Source of the DNA: Enterococcus alishanensis
GTDB lineage: Bacteria; Bacillota; Bacilli; Lactobacillales; Enterococcaceae
Assembly: GCF_019218635.1 (NCBI RefSeq)
Contig: NZ_JAHUZB010000002.1
Location: forward strand, 434,001 to 498,000
Reading direction: 5' to 3'
Length of the DNA: 64,000 nt
Part shown: positions 35,700-45,102 of the stretch, piece by piece
Layout: each line of letters starts with the position of its first letter
Position numbering within the stretch: the first letter of the stretch is position 1
Position numbers and translations under genes: made by a program
The notes under the pieces: model-generated
Databases searched by the model: none
The model's input: the letters and a program-made list of their open reading frames with translations, nothing else
What the model was told of the DNA's origin: nothing

Positions 35700-36449
35700 A
35701 TGGAAACAATCGTAGTAAAAATTGGCGGCGTCGCTAGTGATAATTTAACCAAAGACTTTTTTAAACAAGTAAAAAAATGGAAAGATACCGGAAAACAAGT
35801 GGTGATTGTTCATGGTGGGGGATATTACATTACTGAAATGATGAATCGTTTAAATATTCCAGTCACTATTGATAATGGTTTACGGGTGACGACTAAACAA
35901 GCCTTAAAAGTTACTCAGATGGTTTTAATTGGTCAAGTACAGCCAGCAATCACTTCTGTCTTTCAACAATATGGTTTTTCTGCGATTGGATTGCATGCCT
36001 CTTGTAATGATTTAATTCAAGGAGAATTTATTGATCAAGAAAAACTTGGTTATGTTGGAGAAGTGACTAAAATTAATAGCCAAGTGATCGAAGATGTTCT
36101 GGCGAGTAATTATATTCCGATTATTACGCCCTTAGGGATGACTATTGAAGGCGACTGGCTAAATATTAATGCTGATGCGGCTGCTAGTAAAATTGCCGAA
36201 GCTTTAAATGCTGAAGAGCTTTATTTATTAACAGATGTGCCCGGGGTAAAAAAAGATGATCAATGGTTACCCAAAGTCAGTCCAAAAGAAATCAAAGTAT
36301 TGAAGGAAGAAGAAATTATTATTGGTGGCATGATTCCAAAAATTGAAAGTGCTATGACAGCTATCTTTGGTGGTGTGGGGAAAGTCCACATTACTAATGG
36401 TATTCAAAGAGCCGGTACTGTGATTACAAAGGAGGAAATTTTAGTATGA
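35700..36449 (+). CDS. argB: Acetylglutamate kinase
   Basis: A 249-residue amino-acid kinase that phosphorylates N-acetylglutamate. VVKIGG (ATP), VIVHGGGYYIT (phosphate loop) and NINADAAASKIAEALNAEELYLLTDVPGV, in which the Asp and Lys for catalysis fall, are visible. It lacks the N-terminal extension of arginine-inhibited hexameric forms, so it may be insensitive to arginine, leaving control to ArgR. Ends in a 4-base overlap with argD. Confidence 0.95.
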   Translation: METIVVKIGGVASDNLTKDFFKQVKKWKDTGKQVVIVHGGGYYITEMMNRLNIPVTIDNGLRVTTKQALKVTQMVLIGQVQPAITSVFQQYGFSAIGLHASCNDLIQGEFIDQEKLGYVGEVTKINSQVIEDVLASNYIPIITPLGMTIEGDWLNINADAAASKIAEALNAEELYLLTDVPGVKKDDQWLPKVSPKEIKVLKEEEIIIGGMIPKIESAMTAIFGGVGKVHITNGIQRAGTVITKEEILV

Positions 36450-37597
36450 CCCATTTATTTCCTAATTATGGCCGAGATACAATTGATCTAGTTAAGGGTG
36501 AAGCTAGTTATGTCTATGATCAAACAGGAAAGCAATACTTAGATTTAACTAGTGGTATTGGTGTAACTAGTTTAGGTCACCAACACCCAAAAGTTACAGC
36601 GGCAGTTACTGAACAAATAAATCAAATCTGGCACACTTCAAATTTATATTTTAGCCAGTTACAAGAAGAGGTGGCTGAAAAATTAGCACAAGATAAGGAT
36701 TATGTGAGTTTCTTTTGTAACAGCGGAGCAGAAGCAAATGAAGCAGCTTTAAAATTAGCTCGTAAAGCTACTGGTCGTTCGAAAATTATCAGTTTTAATC
36801 AAGGCTTTCATGGGCGAACATATGGATCTATGAGTGCGACCGCTCAAGAAAAAATCCAAGCAGGTTTTGGACCAATGGTACCTGATTTTATTTACTTACC
36901 TTATAATGATTTAGAAAATTTTGAAGCTGCTTTAGATGATGATGTAGCTGCAGTAATTTTGGAATTGATTCAAGGCGAAGGTGGCGTATTACCGGCGGAT
37001 GAAAAATTTGTCAAAGGGCTAGTAGAAAAAGCCCACGCAAACGGTACCTTAGTAATTATCGATGAGGTACAAACAGGTATTGGACGAACAGGGACATTTT
37101 ATTGTCATCAAGGTTATGGAATTGAACCAGATATCTTTACTTTAGCCAAAGCATTAGGAAATGGACTACCAATTGGTGCAATGCTTGGGAAAGCTGAATT
37201 TGCGACAACATTTGGCCCAGGAAGTCACGGAACAACTTTTGGCGGTAATAAATTAGCCTTGAGCGCGGCAAATATTGTGATTGATACGATTAGTGAGCCA
37301 GACTTTTTAGCTGAAATAAATAAAAAGAGCCAGCAATTTTTTGAACAACTTAACGATTTAACGGAATTATCGATGATTAAAAAAATTCGAGGGCAAGGTT
37401 TAATGATTGGTATTCAGTTTGATAATGATAAACCGCTCAACTTCGTTTTAAATGAACTAAAAGAACAAGGAGTTTTAGCTTTAAAAGCTGGTAATCATGT
37501 CTTGCGATTATTACCACCGCTCACAATTTCCACAGCAGAAATAACTCAAGCAGCTACGGCAATTAAGACTGCTTGTAAAAAAATAATAGAAAAATAA
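36446..37597 (+). CDS. argD: Acetylornithine aminotransferase
   Basis: A 383-residue class III PLP aminotransferase converting N-acetylglutamate semialdehyde to N-acetylornithine. CNSGAEANEAALKLARKATG is the PLP-phosphate region, VIIDEVQTGIGRTG holds the PLP-contacting Asp, and LAKALGNGLPIGAML the Schiff-base lysine. ATG 36446 overlaps the argB stop (ATGA), implying coupled translation. It ends the operon: no argF, argG or argH follows. Confidence 0.95.
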   Translation: MTHLFPNYGRDTIDLVKGEASYVYDQTGKQYLDLTSGIGVTSLGHQHPKVTAAVTEQINQIWHTSNLYFSQLQEEVAEKLAQDKDYVSFFCNSGAEANEAALKLARKATGRSKIISFNQGFHGRTYGSMSATAQEKIQAGFGPMVPDFIYLPYNDLENFEAALDDDVAAVILELIQGEGGVLPADEKFVKGLVEKAHANGTLVIIDEVQTGIGRTGTFYCHQGYGIEPDIFTLAKALGNGLPIGAMLGKAEFATTFGPGSHGTTFGGNKLALSAANIVIDTISEPDFLAEINKKSQQFFEQLNDLTELSMIKKIRGQGLMIGIQFDNDKPLNFVLNELKEQGVLALKAGNHVLRLLPPLTISTAEITQAATAIKTACKKIIEK

Positions 37598-37599
37598 TT

Positions 37600-37627
37600 A
37601 GAGCTTGCGTCTTTCAAGCTCTTTTTT
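37600..37627 (+). terminator. arg operon terminator
   Basis: AGAGCTTG (37600-37607) pairs with CAAGCTCT (37615-37622), then TTTTT. Confidence 0.85.
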
Positions 37628-37695
37628 GTGTCTCAGACTATCATTGTGGTACCATTTCACTTATACTAGTTTTAGCACAAAAAGGGAGATTATCA

Positions 37696-38382
37696 ATGGG
37701 TGAACGAGCAGATGATTTTTTAACCACTTTTAATCGAATTGAAAAAGAAATCAAAAGTTTATTAGGTAATCCAGTTAATTTAGGCTTTAGCGAAGCAGTA
37801 AGACGTCTAGCTAAAAAACAGCATGATTTAATTGGAAAAAATGAAAATGATCTATTACAATTGGCGCAACTAAGAAATGCTATTGTTCATGATCAGATTG
37901 CAGATGATTTTGTTATTGCTGAACCAAATGAGTGGGCAGTTCAACGGATTAAAGAGATTGAAAAAGGTTTATTGAGTCCAGAAAAAGTTTTGCCGCGTTT
38001 TGCGAAGAAAGTCACTGGATTTGAACAAACAGTGCCGATGAGAGAAATATTAGAGACGGTTAAAGAAAAGCGCTATTCGCAATTTCCTGTTTACGATCAT
38101 GGCAAGTTTTTAGGATTAATCACTTTAAGAACAATTGGATTATATCTTTCTGAATTGGTGTTACAGCGTTCTTTTGATATTTTCAATAAAAAAGTAGGCG
38201 ATTTTTTAATTCAAAATGGCAAAAATACCAATTTTGAATTTGTTTCGGCTGATACAAATATTGCTGAAGTCGAAGAAAAATTCCAACAAATAGCAACTTT
38301 AGAAGCCATTTTAATTACTAAAGATGGCAATCGCGACGGTAATTTATTAGGAATTATTCGTCCCCGCGATATCTTAAATTAG
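37696..38382 (+). CDS. Two-domain protein: HEPN-like N-terminus with CBS pair
   Basis: A 228-residue cytoplasmic protein. Residues about 1-95 are all-helical and contain LAQLRNAIVHDQ, a clear R-x4-H motif of the kind that is catalytic in HEPN-superfamily ribonucleases and also marks non-nuclease HEPN folds. Residues about 110-228 form a pair of CBS motifs (VPMREILETVKEKRYSQFPV with FLGLITLRTIG, and TNIAEVEEKFQQ with LLGIIRPRDIL), which normally bind adenosyl nucleotides. The HEPN reading is mine; annotation pipelines would probably stop at CBS. GGGAG precedes ATG 37696. It is followed by lspA and rluD, which does not reveal its job. Confidence 0.72.
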   Translation: MGERADDFLTTFNRIEKEIKSLLGNPVNLGFSEAVRRLAKKQHDLIGKNENDLLQLAQLRNAIVHDQIADDFVIAEPNEWAVQRIKEIEKGLLSPEKVLPRFAKKVTGFEQTVPMREILETVKEKRYSQFPVYDHGKFLGLITLRTIGLYLSELVLQRSFDIFNKKVGDFLIQNGKNTNFEFVSADTNIAEVEEKFQQIATLEAILITKDGNRDGNLLGIIRPRDILN

Positions 38383-38396
38383 AAAGAGGATTTATT

Positions 38397-38861
38397 TTGC
38401 TGATTATTTATTTATTATTTAGTGGTGTCATTATCGGATTAGATCAATTAATGAAATTTTGGACGGTGGAGAATTTTTTCATTGGACAAGAACAAAGCTT
38501 GATACCAAATGTTTTTTCATTGACTTACTTACAAAATACTGGCGGGGCTTTTAGTCTATTAGAAGGTCAACGAATCTTTTTTATTATCATTAGTATTGTG
38601 GCAGTAATAGTAGTCGTTTATTTCTTACACAAGTATTTGAAAGAAAGTAAATGGCTAACGATTGGTTTAAGTTTATTTTTAGCCGGGGCAATTGGAAATT
38701 TTATTGATCGCTTTCGTTTAGGTTATGTGGTAGATATGTTCCAGTTGGATTTTGTTAGATTTCCAATTTTTAATATTGCCGATATGGCCTTAACAATCGG
38801 TGTAGCTTTGATAATTATTTATTTATTTTTAGATGAGAGAGAGAAAAAACATGCAAGCTGA
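38397..38861 (+). CDS. lspA: Lipoprotein signal peptidase (signal peptidase II)
   Basis: A 154-residue membrane aspartyl protease that removes signal peptides from prolipoproteins. Four membrane segments and the family blocks NTGGAFSLLEG, AGAIGNFIDRFRLGYVVDMF and FNIADMALTIG are present; the catalytic Asp pair falls in NFIDR and FNIAD. TTG 38397 follows AGAGGA by six bases. Its end overlaps rluD by 11 bases, the common lspA-rluD pair. Confidence 0.96.
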   Translation: MLIIYLLFSGVIIGLDQLMKFWTVENFFIGQEQSLIPNVFSLTYLQNTGGAFSLLEGQRIFFIIISIVAVIVVVYFLHKYLKESKWLTIGLSLFLAGAIGNFIDRFRLGYVVDMFQLDFVRFPIFNIADMALTIGVALIIIYLFLDEREKKHAS

Positions 38862-39759
38862 AATTGAAGTCATAATAAAAGAAGAAACTGGGCGAGTGGA
38901 CAAAGTTTTAAATGACCGTTTAAAAGACTATTCCCGTAGCCAAATCCAACAATGGATTAAAGAACAACATGTGTTTATTGATGGTCAAGCGATTAAAGCA
39001 AATTATAAAGTGAGTGCTGGTGATGTGATTTTGATTCAATTGCCAGAGCCAGAAGAATTGGAATTAATTCCTGAAGATTTAGATTTAGAAATTATCTATG
39101 AAGATCAAGATGTTGCAGTGGTAAATAAACCACAAGGAATGGTGGTTCATCCATCAGCTGGTCACCCAACAGGTACTTTAGTTAATGGATTACTTTATCA
39201 AATCAAAGATTTATCAACAATTAATGATGTGATCCGTCCAGGCATTGTTCATCGCATTGACAAAGATACCTCAGGACTGTTAATGATTGCTAAAAATGAT
39301 CAGGCCCATGAAAGTCTTGCGAAACAATTAAAAGATAAAAGCTCTTTACGAAAATATGTTGCTTTAGTTCATGGTGAAATTCCTCATGATAAAGGGCGAA
39401 TTGAAGCTCCAATCGGTCGCTCAAAAGTGAATCGTAAAATGCAGGATATAATCGAAGATGGTAAACCAGCAGTTACGCACTTTGAAGTTTTAGAGCGATT
39501 TAATAATTTTACATTGATAGAATTACAATTAGAAACTGGGAGAACCCATCAAATCCGGGTACACATGAAATATATTGGCTATCCAGTTGCAGGTGATCCC
39601 TTATACGGACCAAAAAAAACATTGAAAGGTAATGGACAATTTCTTCATGCCAAACTTTTAGGCTTTGTTCATCCCACTACTGGTGAAAATATGGTCTTTG
39701 AAGCTCCTTTACCAAAAATTTTCCAAGAAACTTTACAACAATTACGAGAAACTAATTGA
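38851..39759 (+). CDS. RluD/YlyB-type pseudouridine synthase
   Basis: A 302-residue RluA-family enzyme. An N-terminal S4 RNA-binding domain (about 10-70, GRVDKVLNDRLKDYSRSQIQQW) precedes the catalytic core with HRIDKDTSGLLMIAKN, where the Asp is the nucleophile. It should isomerise uridines in 23S rRNA, as RluD or B. subtilis YlyB. ATG 38851 follows GAGAGAG; an ATG at 38833 lies within that region. It overlaps lspA and is directly upstream of the pyr leader. Confidence 0.94.
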   Translation: MQAEIEVIIKEETGRVDKVLNDRLKDYSRSQIQQWIKEQHVFIDGQAIKANYKVSAGDVILIQLPEPEELELIPEDLDLEIIYEDQDVAVVNKPQGMVVHPSAGHPTGTLVNGLLYQIKDLSTINDVIRPGIVHRIDKDTSGLLMIAKNDQAHESLAKQLKDKSSLRKYVALVHGEIPHDKGRIEAPIGRSKVNRKMQDIIEDGKPAVTHFEVLERFNNFTLIELQLETGRTHQIRVHMKYIGYPVAGDPLYGPKKTLKGNGQFLHAKLLGFVHPTTGENMVFEAPLPKIFQETLQQLRETN

Positions 39760-39941
39760 TTTTAACCTGAAAGAAGGTTATATTATTTATAGCAAAAAAA
39801 CAACTGCATAAGATCCTTTAAGAATAGTCCCGTGAGGCTAAGAAGGAAATGAGATAGAATGAATCTAGGTGCGCCTAGGCGCAGACTGTTTATTGGATAG
39901 ACAATCATTCCTCCTACCTAACTACGGGTAGGAGTTTTTTT
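39756..39941 (+). promoter_or_regulatory. pyr operon promoter and PyrR-dependent attenuator
   Basis: A promoter TTGATT (39756-39761) / TATATT (39779-39784), spacer 17, overlaps the rluD stop. The PyrR-binding anti-antiterminator hairpin spans about 39814-39847: TCCTT pairs with AAGGA, and the inner loop has TAGTCCCGTGAGGCTA, close to the known Bacillus loop AGTCCAGAGAGGCT. The intrinsic terminator is CTCCTACC (39911-39918) with GGTAGGAG (39927-39934) and seven T residues. UMP-bound PyrR would hold the first hairpin and allow termination. Confidence 0.9.
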
Positions 39942-39955
39942 ATGCTTAATTTTAA

Positions 39956-40507
<552 letters not shown>

Positions 40508-40513
40508 TCCCCA

Positions 40514-41785
40514 ATGAGCGAGTTCCACAATGACGATGTCGTTTTAGATATTCACGATCGTCCCAAACCAGTTCACTGGGTCGGACTAAGTATTCAACAT
40601 CTATTCACTATGTTTGGTTCAACAGTCCTAGTTCCAATTTTGGTCGGTATTAATCCAAGTATTGCCTTAGTCAGTTCAGGTTTAGGAACATTGGTTTATC
40701 TTACTGTAACAAAAGGAAAAATTCCAGCTTATCTTGGCAGTAGTTTTGCTTTTATTGCAGCCATGACGATGCTAATGAAATCAGATGGTTATCCAGCAGT
40801 CGCCCAAGGAGCAATCACATGCGGAATTGTCTACTTGATTGTTTCAATCATCATCAGAAAAATTGGTTCAGCTTGGCTGGATAAAATTTTACCGCCGATT
40901 GTGGTCGGACCAGTGATCATGGTTATTGGTTTAGGTCTAGCAGCAAATGCGGCGAATAACGCTATGTATCACAACGACAAATATGATTTCAAATATGTAG
41001 CTGTTGCTTTGATTACTTTAGCCTTAACAATTATTTTCAATATGTTCTTAAAAGGTTTTATCGGATTAATTCCAATTTTATTAGGAATTGTAGGTGGCTA
41101 TATTACGGCGATGTTGTTTGGCATTATTGATTATCAACCAATTATTGATGCCAACTGGTTTGCATTACCAGCTTTCGAAATACCCTTTGTAAACTATCAA
41201 CCAAGTCTGCATTTAAATGCCATTACGATTATGGCACCAATTGCTTTTGTTACTATGACGGAACATATCGGACATTTGATGGTTTTAAACAAATTAACCA
41301 AACGAAATTTCTTTGATGATCCTGGTTTAGATCGAACCTTGTTAGGTGATGGCTTAGCACAAATCGTGGCTGGTTTGGTGGGCGGTCCGCCAGTAACTAG
41401 TTATGGCGAAAACATTGGAGTATTGGCTATAACCAAAGTGCACAGTGTGTTTGTTATTGGAGGAGCTGCTGTTTTTGCAGTAGGACTAGGATTTGTCGGC
41501 AAGTTAAGTGCTTTAATATTAAGTATCCCAAATCCAGTGATTTCTGGTATCAGTTTCATCTTGTTCGGTGTAATTGCTGCCAGTGGATTGAAGCTTTTAA
41601 TTGAAAACAAGGTTGATTTTGATCGAAAAAAGAATTTATTAATTGCTTCAACCATTTTAGTAATTGGTATTGGCGGATTAGTCTTTCAAGCAGGAACATT
41701 TACATTATCAGCGATGGCATTAGCAACAGTCTTAGGTATTTTTCTAAATCTTGTTTTACCAGAAAAAGCCCTTAGTGAAAAATAA
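40514..41785 (+). CDS. pyrP: Uracil permease
   Basis: A 423-residue NCS2-family uracil:proton symporter with about 12-14 membrane spans. FTMFGSTVLVPILVGINPSIAL, the glutamate of VTMTEHIGHLMVLNK and the GGPPVTSYGENIGV motif are characteristic of UraA/PyrP. Six bases follow pyrR; there is no room for a separate attenuator. Confidence 0.96.
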   Translation: MSEFHNDDVVLDIHDRPKPVHWVGLSIQHLFTMFGSTVLVPILVGINPSIALVSSGLGTLVYLTVTKGKIPAYLGSSFAFIAAMTMLMKSDGYPAVAQGAITCGIVYLIVSIIIRKIGSAWLDKILPPIVVGPVIMVIGLGLAANAANNAMYHNDKYDFKYVAVALITLALTIIFNMFLKGFIGLIPILLGIVGGYITAMLFGIIDYQPIIDANWFALPAFEIPFVNYQPSLHLNAITIMAPIAFVTMTEHIGHLMVLNKLTKRNFFDDPGLDRTLLGDGLAQIVAGLVGGPPVTSYGENIGVLAITKVHSVFVIGGAAVFAVGLGFVGKLSALILSIPNPVISGISFILFGVIAASGLKLLIENKVDFDRKKNLLIASTILVIGIGGLVFQAGTFTLSAMALATVLGIFLNLVLPEKALSEK

Positions 41786-41800
41786 GGAGGCACTCATTGC

Positions 41801-42727
41801 ATGATTATTCAATCGGAGATCATTAGTTTAAAACATTTATTGACGGTGGAAGCATTATCAGATCAAGAGGTTATGGGTTTAATTAGACGGGGTCAGCAAT
41901 TTAAGTTAGGAGCACCATGGGCACCGCAGAAAAATCAGTATTTTGTGTCAAATCTATTTTTTGAAAATAGCACTCGAACTCATAAAAGTTTTGAAGTGGC
42001 TGAGAAAAAACTTGGCTTAGAAACAATCGAATTTGACGCACGGTCAAGTTCGGTCCAAAAGGGTGAAACTTTATATGATACTGTTTTGACCATGTCAGCA
42101 ATCGGCGTAGACGTTTGTGTGATTCGCCATGGAGATGAAAATTATTATGACCAACTTATTCAAAGTAAGACCATCAATTGTTCAATCGTTAACGGCGGTG
42201 ATGGTAGTGGTCAACATCCAACACAATGTTTACTGGATTTAATGACTATCTATGAAGAATTTGGTCACTTTAATGATTTAAAAGTTGCGATCGTTGGTGA
42301 TATCACCCACTCAAGAGTAGCTAAATCAAATATGCAAATGTTAAAACGATTAGGTTCAGAAGTGTTCTTCTCCGGTCCAGAAGAATGGTATGACAAGAGT
42401 TTTGATGTCTACGGAACTTATAAACCATTAGATGAATTAGTGGATAATGTGGATGTCATTATGCTTTTACGTGTGCAGCATGAGCGTCATGACGATAAAG
42501 AAAGTTTTTCAAAACAAGAATATCACGAGAAGTATGGTTTAACAGTAGGGCGATCAAAAAGATTAAAGAAAAAAGCAATTATCATGCATCCAGCACCAGT
42601 AAATCGTGATGTAGAAATTGCAGATAGTTTAGTAGAAAGCCTGCAATCACGAATTATCGAGCAAATGTCAAATGGTGTCTTTGTGAGAATGGCAATTTTA
42701 GAAGCAATTTTAAACGGTATTTCTTAA
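41801..42727 (+). CDS. pyrB: Aspartate carbamoyltransferase
   Basis: A 308-residue catalytic chain joining carbamoyl phosphate and aspartate. [20 protein letters not shown] is the carbamoyl-phosphate site, [13 protein letters not shown] the lysine loop, and [12 protein letters not shown] and RVQHERH shape the aspartate site. No pyrI regulatory gene follows, as usual in Firmicutes. AAGGAGG lies ten bases before ATG 41801. Confidence 0.97.
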   Translation: MIIQSEIISLKHLLTVEALSDQEVMGLIRRGQQFKLGAPWAPQKNQYFVSNLFFENSTRTHKSFEVAEKKLGLETIEFDARSSSVQKGETLYDTVLTMSAIGVDVCVIRHGDENYYDQLIQSKTINCSIVNGGDGSGQHPTQCLLDLMTIYEEFGHFNDLKVAIVGDITHSRVAKSNMQMLKRLGSEVFFSGPEEWYDKSFDVYGTYKPLDELVDNVDVIMLLRVQHERHDDKESFSKQEYHEKYGLTVGRSKRLKKKAIIMHPAPVNRDVEIADSLVESLQSRIIEQMSNGVFVRMAILEAILNGIS

Positions 42728-42739
42728 AGGAGCGAAACG

Positions 42740-44020
42740 ATGAAAACATTAATTAAAAACGGGTATATTGTAACAAAAGATAACGAAATGACAAAAGTCG
42801 ATCTCTGGTTAGAGAATGGCATTATCAAAGGTATCGGACAAGATTTTTCAGAACTAAATTTTGATCAAGTTTATGATGCAAAAAATCAGTTGATTTCCCC
42901 GGGATTGGTTGATGTCCATGTACATTTAAGAGAACCGGGATTTACCTATAAAGAAACCATTAGTACAGGAACAAAATCGGCAGCTCGCGGTGGATATACA
43001 ACTATTTGTGCGATGCCAAATTTAAATCCAGTCCCAGACACAGTTGAAAAATTTAATGAAGTTGTAAAAATAATTAATGAAGATGCAGTGGTAAAGGTTT
43101 TACAGTACGCACCAATTACTGAAGAGTTACGTAGTGAAATTTTAACAGATCAGGCCGGGTTAAAGGCAGCGGGTGCATTCGCTTTCACAAATGATGGAGT
43201 AGGTGTTCAGACTGCTGGTACTATGTTTTTAGCTATGGAAGAAGCAGCTAAAAATAATATGGCAATTGTAGCCCATACAGAAGATGAATCTTTATTATTT
43301 GATGGTGTCATGCATAAGGGAGAAATTAGTGAGAAGCTCGGATTACCTGGAATTATGAGTGCAACCGAATCTTCACAAATTGCTCGTGATTTAATTTTAG
43401 CTGAAGAAACGGGCGTTCATTATCACGTTTGTCATGTTTCAACTAAAGAAAGTGTACGCATCATTCGCGATGCAAAAAAAGCTGGTATTCATGTGACAGC
43501 TGAAGTTGCGCCTCATCATTTAATTTTAGCCGATCAACAGATTCCTGAAGATCATGGATATTGGAAAATGAATCCTCCTTTACGAGGAACTGACGATCGA
43601 GAAGCTTTAATTGAAGGATTATTAGATGGAACGATCGATTGCATCGCAACTGATCATGCACCACATGGACATGAAGAAAAAAATCAAAGTTTCTTAAAAG
43701 CACCTTTTGGGATTGTAGGTAGTGAAACAGCATTTCCACTCATTTATACTCATTTTGTAGAAACAGGACGCTTTACCTTAGAACAAGTGATTGACTGGAT
43801 GGCTATTAAACCTGCTGAAATTTTTGGTTTGAAAGTTGGGACATTGAATATCGGTGAGCCAGCAGATGTGGTCGTCTTTGATTTAGAAACAACAGAAGAA
43901 ATTGATGATAAAAAATTCGCATCGATGGGTGTGAATACACCATTCAGCGGTTGGCCAGTGAAAGGAAATACCTTGCTGACTTTTGTAGACGGCAAATTAG
44001 TTTATCGTAAGGAGGATTAA
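42740..44020 (+). CDS. pyrC: Dihydroorotase
   Basis: A 426-residue zinc amidohydrolase (class I) that cyclises carbamoyl-aspartate. Metal ligands are visible in [25 protein letters not shown] and the Asp of [17 protein letters not shown] precedes ATG 42740, 12 bases after pyrB. Confidence 0.97.
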   Translation: MKTLIKNGYIVTKDNEMTKVDLWLENGIIKGIGQDFSELNFDQVYDAKNQLISPGLVDVHVHLREPGFTYKETISTGTKSAARGGYTTICAMPNLNPVPDTVEKFNEVVKIINEDAVVKVLQYAPITEELRSEILTDQAGLKAAGAFAFTNDGVGVQTAGTMFLAMEEAAKNNMAIVAHTEDESLLFDGVMHKGEISEKLGLPGIMSATESSQIARDLILAEETGVHYHVCHVSTKESVRIIRDAKKAGIHVTAEVAPHHLILADQQIPEDHGYWKMNPPLRGTDDREALIEGLLDGTIDCIATDHAPHGHEEKNQSFLKAPFGIVGSETAFPLIYTHFVETGRFTLEQVIDWMAIKPAEIFGLKVGTLNIGEPADVVVFDLETTEEIDDKKFASMGVNTPFSGWPVKGNTLLTFVDGKLVYRKED

Positions 44021-44022
44021 TT

Positions 44023-45102
44023 TTGAAACGATTATTGATTTTAGAAGATGGTACTGTCTTTGAAGGAGAAGCTTTTGGAGCAGAGGCCAATGTATTTGGA
44101 GAAATCGTCTTTACGACTAGTATGACCGGCTATCAAGAAACTATTACCGATCAAAGCTTTAACGGACAAATTATTACTTTTACTTATCCAATGGTGGGAA
44201 ACTATGGCGTGAATCGCGATGATTACGAAAGTATTTCACCAACTTGTAAAGGTGTCGTGGTGAAAGAACATGCGCGACTTGCCAGCAATTGGCGCAATCA
44301 AATGACTTTAGATGAATTTTTAAAAAGGAAAAATATACCTGGAATTGCCGGGATTGATACCAGAGCACTAACAAAAAAATTACGTAATCACGGTACAATG
44401 AAAGCCAGTATTATTGAACCAGGTGATAAATTTGAACATGCATTTGATCAGTTAAAAGCAACTGTTTTACCAACAAATCAAGTGGCACAAGTTTCAACAT
44501 CAACGCCTTATCCAAGCCCTGGAATTGGTCGTAATGTGGTAGTGATTGATTTTGGCTTAAAACATAGTATTTTGCGGGAGCTTTCTAGAAGAGAATGTAA
44601 TCTAACAGTGATGCCTTATGATACTGACGCGCAAACAATCTTAGATTTGCAACCAGATGGTGTGATGTTAACCAATGGACCGGGAGACCCCAAAGATGTT
44701 CCTGAAGCAATTGAAATGATTCGTCAAATTCAAGGGAAAGTACCAATTTTCGGAATTTGTTTGGGCCATCAGTTATTTGCTTTGGCTAATGGAGCGGATA
44801 CGTATAAAATGCGTTTTGGTCATCGCGGTTTAAATCATCCAGTTAGAGAAGTTGCTACTGGAAAAATTGATTTTACCTCTCAAAATCATGGGTTTGCAGT
44901 AAATCCTAAAACAATTGACCCTGAGAAATTACTAGTGACGCATGTAGAAGTAAATGATGGCACTGTTGAAGGAATTCGGCATCGTGATTATCCTGCTTTT
45001 AGTGTGCAATATCACCCTGATGCAGCACCGGGTCCCCATGATGGGATTCATTTATTTGATGAATTCATGGAAATGATGGATGCAGGAAAGGAGCAAGCTT
45101 AA
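44023..45102 (+). CDS. carA: Carbamoyl-phosphate synthase, small (glutaminase) subunit
   Basis: A 359-residue class I glutamine amidotransferase supplying ammonia to CarB. The nucleophile is the Cys of [12 protein letters not shown]; the His and Glu lie in [15 protein letters not shown]. The N-terminal domain starts [21 protein letters not shown] 44023 follows AAGGAGG by seven bases. Its stop overlaps carB by one base. Confidence 0.97.
   Translation: MKRLLILEDGTVFEGEAFGAEANVFGEIVFTTSMTGYQETITDQSFNGQIITFTYPMVGNYGVNRDDYESISPTCKGVVVKEHARLASNWRNQMTLDEFLKRKNIPGIAGIDTRALTKKLRNHGTMKASIIEPGDKFEHAFDQLKATVLPTNQVAQVSTSTPYPSPGIGRNVVVIDFGLKHSILRELSRRECNLTVMPYDTDAQTILDLQPDGVMLTNGPGDPKDVPEAIEMIRQIQGKVPIFGICLGHQLFALANGADTYKMRFGHRGLNHPVREVATGKIDFTSQNHGFAVNPKTIDPEKLLVTHVEVNDGTVEGIRHRDYPAFSVQYHPDAAPGPHDGIHLFDEFMEMMDAGKEQA

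Noticed and set aside
39761-39780. AACCT/AGGTT hairpin after rluD as a terminator
   Set aside because: Only five base pairs with a weak T tract, and it overlaps the pyr promoter; not called.
43461-43739. Minus-strand ORFs inside pyrC, carB, pyrD and other conserved genes
   Set aside because: Shadows of strongly conserved enzymes; composition rich in Leu/His/Gln as expected for antisense reading.
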